This document shows, in pieces, positions 12,401 to 22,448 of a DNA stretch of 31,022 nucleotides (positions are counted from its first letter, which is position 1; the number at the start of each line of letters is the position of its first letter). A model generated the notes under the pieces. The model was not told the DNA's origin, ran no database searches, and saw nothing but the letters and a program-made list of their open reading frames with translations. The position numbers and the translations under genes were made by a program. The DNA comes from Phaeoceros laevis (taxonomy: Eukaryota; Anthocerotophyta; Anthocerotopsida; Notothyladales): NCBI GenBank assembly GCA_049999765.1, contig JBNGIQ010009380.1:216805-247826 (forward strand). The letters are read 5' to 3'.

Positions 12401-15400
12401 TGGTAGTGCTGTGCCAAATGGCAACGAATGTGGTGCCAGTAGACGGACGAGCTGTAAGGAAACGGAGTCTTCAGGTCGAAGACAGCCAGGAGAGGGAAAA
12501 GGTGGCAGCGCCGAGGCTGATGGTAAGGGCCATTTGAACGGATTCAGTCAAGCTGCTGGAGTGAGTAGCAGCGCCAAGAAACGAGATGCTTCTTGTGTCC
12601 CTGTAAGAAGCCGCTCAGGAAAGGATTTGACCAACGGCAGAAAGGGTTCGGATACCGCCAGCACCACCAACTCCAGTAGCATGACCAAATCTAGAACAGA
12701 TTCGCTGTCTCAATCTGAAACCTGGAAGCGGAGGAGGGGTGCAGAATATAAACCTTGGGTGCCCACGGCAGGAGAGGAACTTGTCTTGAAACAAGGATCA
12801 ACACCCCTGGGGGAGGGCTCTGGGATGCCCTCAGGGCTCCGAGGCTTGAACAATCTGGGAAACACTTGTTTTATGAACTCCGTGTTACAAGCGCTGCTGC
12901 ACACCCCGCCACTGAGGAACTATTTCCTAAGTGACCGCCACAATCGCGCACTCTGCCAAAAGCGGGCGTCACATCTCTGTCTAGGATGTGACATGGACAC
13001 CATATTTTCTGCTGCCTTTTCCGGAGACAGATCACCTTACAGCCCTGCCGAGTTTCTCTACAGGTGCTCACTTCTGGTGGACCTCTGCATTTGTACAAGA
13101 CTATCTCTGAGAGCAGTTTTGTCTCGATCAATGTCTGTTGTTTCTGAGGTTGAAATTTGCGTTGAGACTCTTCTGATTCTGGTTATACCTCAGTTGGTGG
13201 CGCCATGCAGCAAATCTTGCAGGGTATGAACAACAAGATGCTCATGAGTTTTTTATTTCCACTGTGGATGGCATTCATGCCAATTCAGGCACAATCTCTC
13301 CAAGAGCCAAAAGTTCACAAAGTGGTGGGAGGTAATGATCGCTTCAACCAATTCTTGCTTGCTTTCTTAAATGCTGCGGTTCAGCTTCTGCACTCTGTTT
13401 AGTACCTGGAAGGTTGTTATATCTCAAAGCCGTGGCGTGTAATGAGCCTCTAATGAGCTTGCTGGAAGACAACAAAACCTCAAGAGGATGTTCTTGCCTC
13501 GGATAACATTTTAAGTTACATTGATCATTTGACATCATTTTGTGAATGACTGGATTACAGGGTGGGTGACGTTGATTGTCAATGCATTGTGCATCGTGTC
13601 TTTTCCGGTCTACTCCGATCTGATGTTACATGTACAGTCTGTGGATTCACTTCAACAACTCATGACCCATGCGTGGACATTTCATTGGATTTAGAGCCTG
13701 ATACAGGTGATTCTGGACCTCTGACTACCGAGAGTCATCACCATAGAGGTAGTTCAGTGGGGAATAATGGTTCAGGAACATCTACCCTTTTGGGGTGCCT
13801 GGACCGTTTTACCAGGCAGGAGCGACTAGGTGTCAATGAGAAGTTTCACTGCCAGAAATGCCAGACTAGACAGGAATCCATCAAGCAGATGTCTGTCCGG
13901 AAGCTTCCCTTAGTTTTATGCTTTCACATCAAGCGTTTTGAGCACTCCACTACTCGGAACACTTCACGCAAGGTGGATAGATATATGCAGTTTCCACTTT
14001 GCTTAGACATGACTCCTTATCTCTCTTCATCCATTGTAAGATTGAGGCTGGGCAACAGGATGCTAGTGGTTGACAATGAGGAAATGGGCCAACTGTCTGA
14101 GCGACCTTCTCCTCATTTCGAGCTGTTTGCCGTAGTAACACATTCAGGAAAGCTTGATTCTGGTCATTATGTTTCTTACTTACGTCTCGGGGACCAGTGG
14201 TATAAATGTGATGATGCATGGGTGACACGAGTCAGTGAAGATGTTGTGAGAGCCTCACAGGGCTACATGTTGTATTACGTTCAAAAGAAACTTGGCTACA
14301 AGGCTAGTGAGCATTTACCAGCAGAAAAAAGTGGAAACCATGAGGATTCTGGAGGTGTCTCAACTGTTTCGCCATAGCCAATCCCTTAGATTGACCGGTG
14401 TGGTACATGTATGCCATCTCTGTGAAGCCTCAAAAGGAGACAGTGTGATGATATTTTGTAAGAACCAATGGTGAGCTTTGTTATGGATTCTAGACAGGCT
14501 TGTCACTGATGGAAACAGGCCCTTTTTTTTGGCTTTTTGTTGACCCTGTAAGCATTTTCAGGTGTTTGATTGAGCTAGCACTGAGACTAACAAAGAAACC
14601 GTCTAGAATTTGTCGGTTGCAGGCTGAGAATACACCATAACCTGGGATATGGACTTGGACTGTTTGATGGTAGGGCATCTTCAAAGTACATTGACGCACT
14701 GACTGGTTGTTTAAATACCAAAATAGTTTGCCTTGAAAGAACACAGGAGTACTTTTACGGCCAGGCAACTTGTCAGAAAGCTCTATCTGATATGATTGAA
14801 GGACATCCCTGGAGCTCACCAACGCCAGAGCTTCAGGCACTTAGTCTGACAAATTATGATTAACATGTTTTCTTTTTGCTGTGAATAGGAGTTGCCCTGT
14901 TTGTTGGGTTTGCAGAATGGATCTGGGGCTTCACTGACATAGCAATAGATTCCTTCATACAGCTGCAAATGCAAGGCAGAATCATGGCTCAGAGTTCTAG
15001 ATTTGTGGACGCCCTGGATCGAGGAGCCTGCTCAGATGTCGATTAGGGTTGATTTAGCAGCTTGTGTTCGTTAGCACCTGGACTGGTGAACTGCAAATAA
15101 CATTGTCATTGGACCTTCAATTTTTTTTAGTTACTGGCTGATTTTGAGGCAATTATTGGAGAGGAGAATCCACATGAAGCCATGCTCCGCAAGTTGTATT
15201 TGAAGAAAATCAAGCGTATCAGGAAGAAACAGGCTGGTGATGATGGTGACTCTGATGAATCCGAGGAAGAGGAAGATGATGACGATGACGACGATGCCTT
15301 GGAAGAAGATGATGTATCTTGCCTTGCATACTCAATCTCGTACCCAAGTTGCACTTTATGTCAACCTGCTTTTTGAGGTTGATTGCTTTGATGTTTAGCC

Positions 15401-17066
15401 ATGCCGCTTTCTATTTCTATTTCTGAATGATATTTGATGTCTTGCCCAGGAACCTGAAGTTTGCCCCCCTGGCATGACCGAGGAAATGTTCAACGCAGTG
15501 ATTATCTTGAGAACCAAGCGTATGGAGCAATATTATGGGATCAAGGACAACAGGGTTCTCCAAGAAGGTCAGACTTGGTGGAGATCTTGGTGGATCTCGG
15601 TCATGGACTGAATGATCAACACCTAGTATCTTGCCAAATTGTGGCTCCTGCTGACAGCAATTTCAAGGGACAAAGAGAGCTTGTTGAAGAAAAAGAAGGC
15701 AGTTGACTCTGCCTTAGAAACAGTCGAAGGAGAAATGGATGACTTTCAAATGAAAAAGCAGGACTCCCTAAATAAAGTTGATGTTTGTTTGACTCTCCAG
15801 ATGCATCAGGTACTGTATCTTGGGTGGTTCATAGGCCTTCGCATCAGTTGCCTTTCCAAGGTGTCATTATTTGGCTCACTCTTACAGATCGAGTATTTGC
15901 AAGAAGGAGCGGTTCCAGAAAACATCAGTGGTGCGTTGGTCTTTAGCAATACATCTCTATCACAGCTCAAAGGGAGGATCGAAGAGCTTGCTCAAGAGAA
16001 AATTGCCTTGCGGAGATTGCAAAAAGAGCTCTGGAAGCAGAATCAAGGGCTTTGTCGGGAGAGGAAAGCCAATGAAGCCAAGGTTGCTGAATGGGAGAGG
16101 AAGGTCATTGACATTCAGATGTTAAAGTTTGGCCAGGTATATCCTGGGGTTTCCTGATGCTTGGTGCGTGGTGGAAATGTTATTCTGACGTACTGTATCA
16201 ATCATTGTCAGACAAGCATCTCTCTCTCCTCTCTATTGAACTATGAGTTCTGACACTTTTCGTGGAGCCAAATCGTTTGGACAGGTCATAGATCTAGATG
16301 CTCTCGACTGCATTAGTGTCCAACCAGGCACAGAAGTCTTGAAAGAGAAATTGAAAGCTCAAGAAGAGCAAAATGCTGCTGAATTGACTGCACGGAACAA
16401 GAAAATTCATGATTCGACAGATGAGCTTTCTCGTAAGTTAACGACCACGGTCTACTAAACCTTGATTTGGATAGGGCGAGCAAAAGTATGTGATGGTCAG
16501 TTGTTGGGTCATCTGTGTCCAGGGCTCATCAAGGAGAATGCTGCTTGTCTAAACTGTATTGCGGACATAAAGGAGAAGCAGATGGCCATCTTCAAGGCAC
16601 GTTTTAAATGCAGTACCTGCTTTCTGCAATTTGGGCTCTTTGTCGAAGTTATCATTTGTACAGTTCGTCATCATACGTGTTTGGCAAAGTGGATAGCCTG
16701 CACCGATGACTGAACATGATGTTCTTACAAGCCACAGAACATGAAAGGAAGAGCGAGTGGCACTGTATTGGATCCTCTTTTGGAGAAGAGGAAGGAGGAA
16801 GTAGAGTACTCACGCTTGTGCCGGGTAATTATAGCCATGTTGGCTACATTCTGCACCTGTTTGTGCTTCAATATAACAAAGTCTTTCAAAGGTCCGAACG
16901 CATAGGTTTTGTTAAATAAGACTCTTTTTCTTTGCAGATCGTAAACGGGTATGCTTCTGAAATCGATGAGCTGCGGGAGAAGCTGAGGGACCTGAAGTCC
17001 AAAAAATTGAAAGTTTACCCTTATACCACATCTACGATTATTGTGCACGGAAAGAACCAAATTTAG
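3444..17066 (+). CDS. CFAP44: Cilia- and flagella-associated protein 44 (WD40 plus coiled coil), 39 exons
   Basis: CFAP44/FAP44 is an axonemal protein that works with CFAP43 in the tether/tetherhead complex, which anchors an inner dynein motor to the doublet microtubule. Exons: 3444-3671, 3815-3928, 4026-4151, 4321-4392, 4566-4661, 4767-4868, 4950-5021, 5165-5350, 5459-5596, 5731-5871, 5940-6140, 6212-6321, 6405-6511, 6593-6711, 6924-7244, 7335-7429, 7519-7633, 7721-7789, 7942-8035, 8214-8457, 8597-8717, 8817-8900, 9043-9168, 9273-9383, 9461-9738, 9823-9901, 9997-10050, 10110-10286, 10393-10569, 10656-10745, 10822-10899, 15131-15313, 15450-15567, 15658-15809, 15888-16136, 16285-16432, 16523-16596, 16738-16824, 16938-17066. 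All phases agree and total 1754 aa; the family is about 1850. Residues ~80-835 hold WD40 repeats ([35 protein letters not shown]). An acidic insert lies at ~611-690. Residues ~836-1754 are coiled coil with a D/E-rich tract, CPPG and [11 protein letters not shown]. Least sure: the exon 18-19 and 21-22 borders and the GC donor after 16596. UBP22 lies in intron 31. Confidence 0.88.
11922..14377 (+). CDS. UBP22: SAGA-type ubiquitin carboxyl-terminal hydrolase (USP22/UBP22/Ubp8), 3 exons
   Basis: This is a cysteine protease of the USP family; Ubp8/USP22/UBP22 removes ubiquitin from histone H2B in the nuclear SAGA deubiquitination module. Exons are 11922-13063, 13194-13331 and 13561-14377, with agreeing phases and 698 aa. 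Residues ~25-137 form a ZnF-UBP domain ([36 protein letters not shown]). Residues ~138-300 are a low-complexity Ser/Gly/Arg linker, longer than in animal USP22. The USP domain starts at [15 protein letters not shown] with catalytic Cys316, continues with YEQQDAHEF (Gln box), a CxxC pair at C451/C454 and another at C524/C527, then [15 protein letters not shown] (His629) and DDAW (Asp644/645). The catalytic residues are all present, so it looks functional. The ATG at 11922 is the first in this frame. The whole gene sits in sense orientation inside a CFAP44 intron. Confidence 0.92.
14378..15130 (+). other. UBP22 3' flank within the CFAP44 intron
   Basis: No coding sequence is supported here. The minus-strand frame at 14490-14840 has no family features. 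The stretch ends with a run of T residues and the AG acceptor for CFAP44 exon 32. Confidence 0.5.
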
Positions 17067-17256
17067 GATTTCCTGCATTTACTACATATGCCTCAGAATT
17101 ATTCTCTGTGAGACCAAAATATGATCTCACATTCTGTCGTCTGCTATAGTGTGAGCCTGTGAGGCACGAGATCCTCACTCGGCCAGGTATTTGTAAGCTT
17201 GCTCCAAAATTTCCTATTTCTGGAGTCCTGATTTAGATACCTTTTCAATCCTTAAG

Positions 17257-17823
17257 ATGCGCTCCCTATCGAGCTTCGCGTCTCGAAGGCAAATGACGGA
17301 CCACTTTATACGGCTGTCATTTGCAAGTTTGAGACCATTACATCCGGAAGAGTTACTTGAAATTAAAAACGAAGTTAACATAGGAATATGGGAAGCTCTT
17401 GATCACCCTCCCACTTGGAAATCCAGCACAGGCTCATACATGCTCTTTTTTATATCGCTATTTGAATTTGTGATAATTATAAGGACGTGCTGGTCCGGGA
17501 TTATACTGGCAATATATTGTGCATATATTTTCAATTCGGTAAAACCACTTAACATGGAGCAGGATGTCCGTCAAATGCATGCTTTGAGACTTCTCTATAA
17601 TCTCTCACATGATGGAAGAGTTCAACTCTATCTCTTTCCCAAGAGTCAAGATGCTAGAAGACTTCACAACTTCTGGAAGTCATCGACTCTGGGCCAGAAG
17701 TTAAAGTCCGGAGCGACATGGGCAGTAATCCTCGCGAATGCATGGTTTAAATTCCTCAACCTCCGGACCACGGACTACCTGACTTGCACACTTACTTTGC
17801 TCTACATTCGCCTCATAGATTGA
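17257..17823 (+). CDS. Unrecognised 188-codon open frame
   Basis: It starts with ATG about 190 bp after the CFAP44 stop and ends in TGA. Residues ~60-95 are hydrophobic (YMLFFISLFEFVIII, ILAIYCAYIF) and could form one or two membrane spans; the rest is mixed. I recognise no family, the base composition resembles non-coding flank, and there are no clear neighbouring exons. It may be part of the CFAP44 3' UTR or a decayed repeat. The length alone is the argument for listing it. Confidence 0.15.
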   Translation: MRSLSSFASRRQMTDHFIRLSFASLRPLHPEELLEIKNEVNIGIWEALDHPPTWKSSTGSYMLFFISLFEFVIIIRTCWSGIILAIYCAYIFNSVKPLNMEQDVRQMHALRLLYNLSHDGRVQLYLFPKSQDARRLHNFWKSSTLGQKLKSGATWAVILANAWFKFLNLRTTDYLTCTLTLLYIRLID

Positions 17824-18146
17824 TGTGTGTCCCTCTAGACCAAAAACCTTCAGCTTCTACACCAGACCATCTGACCTGCCCAATTGCTTTTCTCTCCATC
17901 GCCTCATAAACAGTAGATGCGTGCTTCCTTGCACATTATCAGTTACGTAGGCCTCGCTTCACGAACAATACAATGGCAAGATTTGGGAGAAGACGACTGC
18001 TAAATGGTGAACAAGATGTCCAACACAAGATTCTGAATGGTGCTAATACGTTTGCCAGAAGTCAAGATCCAAGAAACCTTTTTTTAGTCTAATCTTTTTG
18101 TCAGTACTTCTCCCTGAAATGCTAGAACCGTTATATCCCAACAAGA

Positions 18147-18196
18147 ACATAAAACTTGAGAAACAAGGACTACATAAAACTTGAGAAACAAGGACT
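18147..18196. repeat. 25-bp perfect tandem duplication
   Basis: The unit beginning ACATAAAACTTGAGAAACAA occurs twice head to tail (18147-18171 and 18172-18196) without mismatch, which indicates a recent local duplication. Confidence 0.9.
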
Positions 18197-18557
18197 CTAG
18201 AAGGGGCCTGGGTTCTTGAGGTTAGTTGTTAGTAAAAAAAATCAATGTTGTACATGGCAGTCCAACTCTCTCAAAAGTAGGATTATCACGCTCGGCAATG
18301 TTTCCTAAATCTGCCACAAAAATTCAAGTCAACTCCTGCTGCTAGGCGTTGTACCCCATCATCCTTATCCAATAACTTCCTTGGTAAGATAATTGCTTCT
18401 GCTTTTCTGAAGAATCCCCGACTGATTGCTTAAGTGACACTCAAGTGGCATGTTCCACCAAAACATCCAGACCTCGAGGACCTCCAACACCAAGAGCTGG
18501 TAAGTTGTTGATCCACTGCCTCTGGCTTGGCTAACAAAAAGTTATAAGGCCAGCAAT

Positions 18558-19996
18558 TCAAATATCCCATCTCTTCTTCACTCTGAAAAGCACTATTGCC
18601 TCTTTCACGTTATCCTGCGGCACTTGCACCATCAGCTGAAGCTTGCACTTTCTGGGAGCTTGCTTTGCACCAAAATCTTCTTTGCCAACCTGTTGACAGC
18701 AAAATCGATGCTCTGGGTCAGGATGACAAGAAACGCAAACATGGATGAGCTGAAGGATGTAAGCACCGGAATGTGGAGTGGTAGGATTCCGATTTGATTC
18801 TTACCCATAGAGAACCCCAACAAAGCCGAACCTCGGAATCATACCCCAGTTTGACCTTAAAGTCCTCATTCGGTTTATGCTTCAGGACAGCGCTCCAGGC
18901 AGTGCTATCGAAATTGTACACATAACTGGGGCACCAAATGGAAAACAAAAATCAGGACCTTGCATACTAGAAACAGATGGTCAGAAGTCGTAGCCTGGCA
19001 GTTGAGTCTTGACCTCAATTTGCTTGCAGGGGTGAACTGCCGCTTAAATGCAACAGACAACGTCTTCGAAGGCCATGATATTTGGGGAGTCAGGGTCATT
19101 TCTTCATCCTGCAAGGTAAATACGTGAGCAAAGCAGAAGATTCTGTGACGAACTTCCGCTTGTGAACTTGGGTGTCCAGCCTGATAGGAACCACACTCAC
19201 TTTGAAGGTGTACTTGAAGTTAAGGTTTTCATCCCTGTACTCCGCTACAAGGAGACCATGCAGCGCGGAACCTCCTACAAAGCCACTGATAGAAAGAGCC
19301 TTCTCATTTTCTTCTTTGGACATGTCATCCTCAATCTTAATCTCGCCGTTCGGGAAGGACAAAACTGCTTTCGGCTGGCCAGACCAAGTGACGAGTGAGG
19401 GAGGTGCAAGAAACCCGAGGATGAACCAGAACAAGCAACGTGAGACCTCCTTACCAGACCAGCTGGTGGTACATCGCAGGTGATCTCCGACTTGTACTTC
19501 AAATCAGCAGAATTTGCAAACATCTTCAATTCACCTTGCTGTGCCTGTGCAGCATGGAATCACGAAATGAGTGGCAGATAGTGTCCAGTCATTCTGGGCA
19601 TCTTAAACTGCTGAGTGGCCAAACTTTCAAGGGTTGGGAAATAGGAAAATGCGCTGGTGAGCACATTAGAAGATTGACCCTTACTTTGATGTCCCGCGAG
19701 TATTGAAACCGAAGGTTGCGTCCGGTGTGTGCAGAGACAGTGACCAGTGCGTTCCTGTCCTCGTGGTCATACAACACTGACAAATACTTCGTGACAACCC
19801 CAAGAAGCGGGTAGCGGAACTCTCCAGAGGCCTCCCTCTGGAAGGAGGCCTTAAGCTTGGCAAGACCGTTGAACACCTGGGCAGAGATCTTGTTGACAAA
19901 CACGTTGGTCTCACTGTCGTACTCCGTAGACACCTTCATAGGGGGCACTTTCCGCCAATGCAGGCCAACATCCGATCCCGACCTGCCCCATGTCAT
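18558..19996 (-). CDS. OEP37: Chloroplast outer envelope pore protein 37, 6 exons
   Basis: OEP37 is a beta-barrel channel of the plastid outer envelope. Exons in transcription order: 19996-19685, 19538-19455, 19374-19201, 19108-19014, 18925-18805, 18689-18558. The phases agree (the only split codon is AG|T between exons 4 and 5) and give 305 aa against about 343 in Arabidopsis; the N-terminus is shorter. Family landmarks are VSTEYDSETNVFVNKIS near residue 25, YLSVLYDHEDRNALV, QGELKMFANSADL, PKAVLSFPNGEIKIE, ALSISGFVGG, EEMTLTPQISWPSKTLSVAFKRQFTP, YNFDSTAWSAVLKHK, KLGYDSEVRLCWGSLW and the terminal FRVKKRWDI. The ATG at 19996 is the first in frame; an AG about 15 bases upstream could be the acceptor of an additional 5' exon, so the start is the least certain part. 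No signal peptide is expected for this family. Confidence 0.9.
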
Positions 19997-20595
19997 TGTT
20001 GCAAGCAAAGCCTGAGAACGATGGTTGTGTCTACTCTGCCTAGAGGGCCCGCGAAACTCCCATGCTCGTGGTGCCTACTCCCTTCTTGACAAACTTGCTT
20101 CCATTCACGTAAGAATGCTGGACAATGTGAGTGCGAAGATGCACGCTTAGGCTTGCAGACAGGTGCCGATGGGAGAGGCGGCGCGCCAAAAGGCCTACGA
20201 GAGGCTGGGGAGAGGGAAGCTTATCGAAGTACCAATGGATGGTGAGAGGGAGGAGGGGGAAGAGCGGGAGGTGCGGGTAGTTCATGCATTCAAAGGCTCG
20301 GCTGTCCGAGGGCACGCACGGACGCACGGGAGGGCGCTGAGGCCCCGACAAAAAATTGCCCCGGCGTTTGCGCCTCGATTATCAGTCCAGAAATTGATCC
20401 TTTTCTGTTCTCGGAAATTTTTTCACGAATTGCTCTTTGCTCCCCCTTTTAGCCCAATCAAAATGAATATAGCATTAAATTATTAACCCTTAAATAATAG
20501 TAATATGGTATTAAAGCCGACTTAGGCCCTCATAGTCCACTTGGCTTCCGGGACGCCCACCCCGACCCATAACGGCTTATTTGGTGCACTTTTCC
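19997..20595. other. Upstream flank of OEP37 and a repeat edge
   Basis: The stretch 20150-20350 is markedly GC- and CpG-rich (GGCGGCGCGCC near 20176), as expected of a promoter/5' UTR read leftward into OEP37. From 20400 it turns AT-rich and contains TTAACCCTTAAA near 20483 and a CCACTTGGCTTCC.GGACGC motif at 20537-20556 that recurs inverted at 30470-30490. No gene is supported. Confidence 0.45.
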
Positions 20596-21170
20596 TTTTT
20601 TGGCCAGTTTTAACATGACTCCTCTCTCAAGATGGCAAGATATGTGGACGCCTTTTTCTAACGCATGTGCCTTGAAACATGTGGTGGGGAGTGGCCCATC
20701 ACCATCCGTGCTTAAGCGCGTAGCTGCTCATGAGAGACGCATCTCCTCCTTCCCCACCCAACTTCGGACTGGCACATGGCCATTGGAACTTACTTCTGCC
20801 GCTTCAACATTCCATGTTCGCCATTTTGTCGTAACTGCGGGGTTGCGGAGGAGACTCAGACTCACATCCTCGGCAAATGCCTCACCACTCAGTATAGTTG
20901 CGAATCTTCAAGGGTCCTTCCCTTGCCTTCGTCAATTACTCAAGGACCCAATACTTCAACAACAATTGGTCTCTTATTTTCTATGCATTGGTGATTATGT
21001 TTAGACAATTTTCCTTTTTAGCTTGCTCATAATTCATTTCCTCTAAGGGTGTCATCATACTTCAGTTATTTTTTAGTTGTAGCTTAGGCTTACACTCTTG
21101 GTGTTCTCTATTCTCCGGTTTAGCGTCATAGCCTCATGGCTACATGCGCCTAATGAACAAACAAACATAC
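20596..21170 (+). mobile_element. 3' end of a non-LTR retrotransposon (copy 2, decayed)
   Basis: A frame from about 20600 reads LSRWQDMWTPF...ALKHVVGSGPSPS...RISSFPTQLRTG and then shifts frame into a MAIGTYFCRF...CSPFCRNCGVAEETQTHILGKC stretch. That Cys-rich tail follows RNase H in I/Tad-like LINEs. It matches the fragment at 1891-2570 in motif order. The tail ends with an ACAA-rich stretch at about 21152-21168. The frameshift makes it a pseudogene. Confidence 0.65.
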
Positions 21171-21499
21171 ATGACTGCTCATCTTAACACTACAATGACC
21201 AAGGTAGAAAGTTTTTTTGGGGTTTTTGAGCATACCTTCCCTTAGGGCTACCTAAGCATGCGCCATACTAGGGATGTCCCGGTAGAAACTAGCTGGTAAT
21301 TACCAATTGGTAAATACCAGTTTAAAACAGTTTTTACCAGGCCTCTCGAAAATCAAAGTAACTACTAGGTAATTACCAATTGGTGGAAACACCCTGTTTT
21401 AAACAGATACCATGTTTTAAATAGGTAAATACCATGTTTTAAACAGATTTTTGGTAAATACCATGTTTTAAACATATCACATTTATTACAAAAATAATT

Positions 21500-22190
21500 T
21501 TAAACCTAGATTATTTTGGTTTGATGCTGCTACGGAAGTCCCTGAGTTATCAAAACTTGCATTAGCAGTCTTGTCATATGTTCCACATGTAGCTGGCTGT
21601 GAGCGGTCTTGGTCATCTTTAGCAGCCACTCATACCAAGTTCCGGAATCGGCTGCTCATTAGCACTTGCACCAAGACAGAACGAGTGAAGATGCACCACA
21701 CCTCAGGTTCAGGGTCAAAGGATCTTAAAGCTCAGCACTTGGGGCTTGTTAAGGAGACTACTGATGGCACAAGTACAATTGGCAATGATACATATGGAGT
21801 ACGTGATAGGCTTGTTAAGGAGACTATTGATGGCACAAGTACAATTGACAATGATACATATGGAGTACATGATACTGCAAGCTTGCCTCCTTCAGTTGTG
21901 GAGAATGCCGCAAGTGTTGGAGGAGAAGAGGAGCAAGAAATCATAGCAGGAATGGATGTTGCTGTGGAACAAGTGAGGACCCTAATATTGCATTTGACGG
22001 AAATATTAACATAGTCTTGGTAGAAGAAGACCTAGCGGAGGAGGAAGATGACGAGGTCGACATGACAAGGAGTGATGATGGTATTGATTGGAATGTCCTT
22101 ATCGATGTGAACACCCCCGTGGATACAAAGTTAATAGAGGCAATTATGAAAAATCAGATAGATTACTTCTCTGGAGTCTCTGAAAACTAG
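21500..22190 (+). pseudogene. Relic hAT transposase C-terminus (dimerisation domain)
   Basis: The frame reads FDAATEVPELSKLALAVL, then HVAGCERSWSSLAATHTKFRNRL, the conserved C-terminal block of hAT transposases (SxxxERxFSxxxxxxxKxRNRL). It continues through an open frame that stops at 22014. Another frame then carries an acidic tail (EEDLAEEEDDEVDM...DWNVLIDVN) to about 22188, so one frameshift near 21980 has broken it. The catalytic DDE portion is absent. Confidence 0.65.
21745..21876 (+). repeat. 66-bp tandem duplication in the hAT relic
   Basis: Two units (21745-21810 and 21811-21876) differ at only a few bases and keep the frame. Each encodes 22 residues of the form LVKET.DGTSTI.NDTYGV.D. 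Confidence 0.9.
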
Positions 22191-22448
22191 TTTGGTTTTT
22201 AGATGGATCATGATTTTTGGTTTTTACTAGCCATATTTGTTTTGAACTCCTCAAATTTTTTTACACTCTTCAATTGTTTTAAACTCCTCAATTTATTTTA
22301 AACTCTCCAATTTGTTTGAAACCCTTCAATTTATTTTAAACTCCTCAAAATTGGTTGAAACTGTTTTTAATTGTTACAAATATGGTAATTTGTTTTAAAC
22401 TGGGAGGAATTCCTCAAAAAGTTTCTACCACCCTACCCTACGCCATAC

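Larger units (their letters stand above)
10900..15130 (+). other. CFAP44 intron 31, host of a nested gene
   Basis: The 4231-bp intron starts AAG|GTAATC after residue 1375 and ends with T-tract-AG|TTACTG at 15130. Both borders are phase 0, and the joined protein reads QYEEFTKK then [13 protein letters not shown], matching without a gap the CFAP44 order (leucine-rich LTLFEELRLLK helix, linker, KRIRKK, acidic tract). The other introns I placed are mostly 68-213 bp. It contains the entire UBP22-like gene at 11922-14377. The 5' part (10900-11921) has no coding I can support; an AATAAA occurs at 11431. It should hold the promoter and 5' UTR of UBP22. The 3' part (14378-15130) should hold its 3' UTR and the CFAP44 branch point and pyrimidine tract (15113-15128). 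Confidence 0.75.
17067..18557. other. Convergent intergenic region between CFAP44 and OEP37
   Basis: This region holds the 3' ends of both genes, the doubtful frame at 17257-17823 and a direct 25-bp tandem repeat at 18147-18196. I see no RNA gene or transposon termini. Confidence 0.45.
21269..22440 (+). mobile_element. hAT-family transposon derivative with 8-bp target duplication
   Basis: The element is bounded by the identical octamer CGCCATAC at 21261-21268 and 22441-22448. Its left end reads TAGGGATGTCCCGGTAG and its right end, on the minus strand, TAGGGTAGGGTGGTAG; both continue AAACT, so the ends are imperfect inverted repeats of about 21-22 bp. An 8-bp duplication with short TAGGG-type ends is the hAT signature. 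Inside is a relic hAT C-terminal domain. Both subterminal zones are AT-rich with many copies of a GTTTTAAAC-like word (left about 21310-21475, right about 22260-22405), as expected for transposase-binding repeats. At 1172 bp it lacks most of a transposase and would be non-autonomous. Confidence 0.8.

Noticed and set aside
15131-17066. A separate coiled-coil gene downstream of UBP22
   Set aside because: It has no start of its own. Its first exon joins in phase 0 to the CFAP44 exon ending at 10899, and it contains the CFAP44 C-terminal motifs (KRIRKK, acidic tract, CPPG, KFGQVIDL).
19997-20008. Extended OEP37 start at 20008
   Set aside because: The codon at 20008 is TTG on the minus strand; the first ATG in frame is at 19996.
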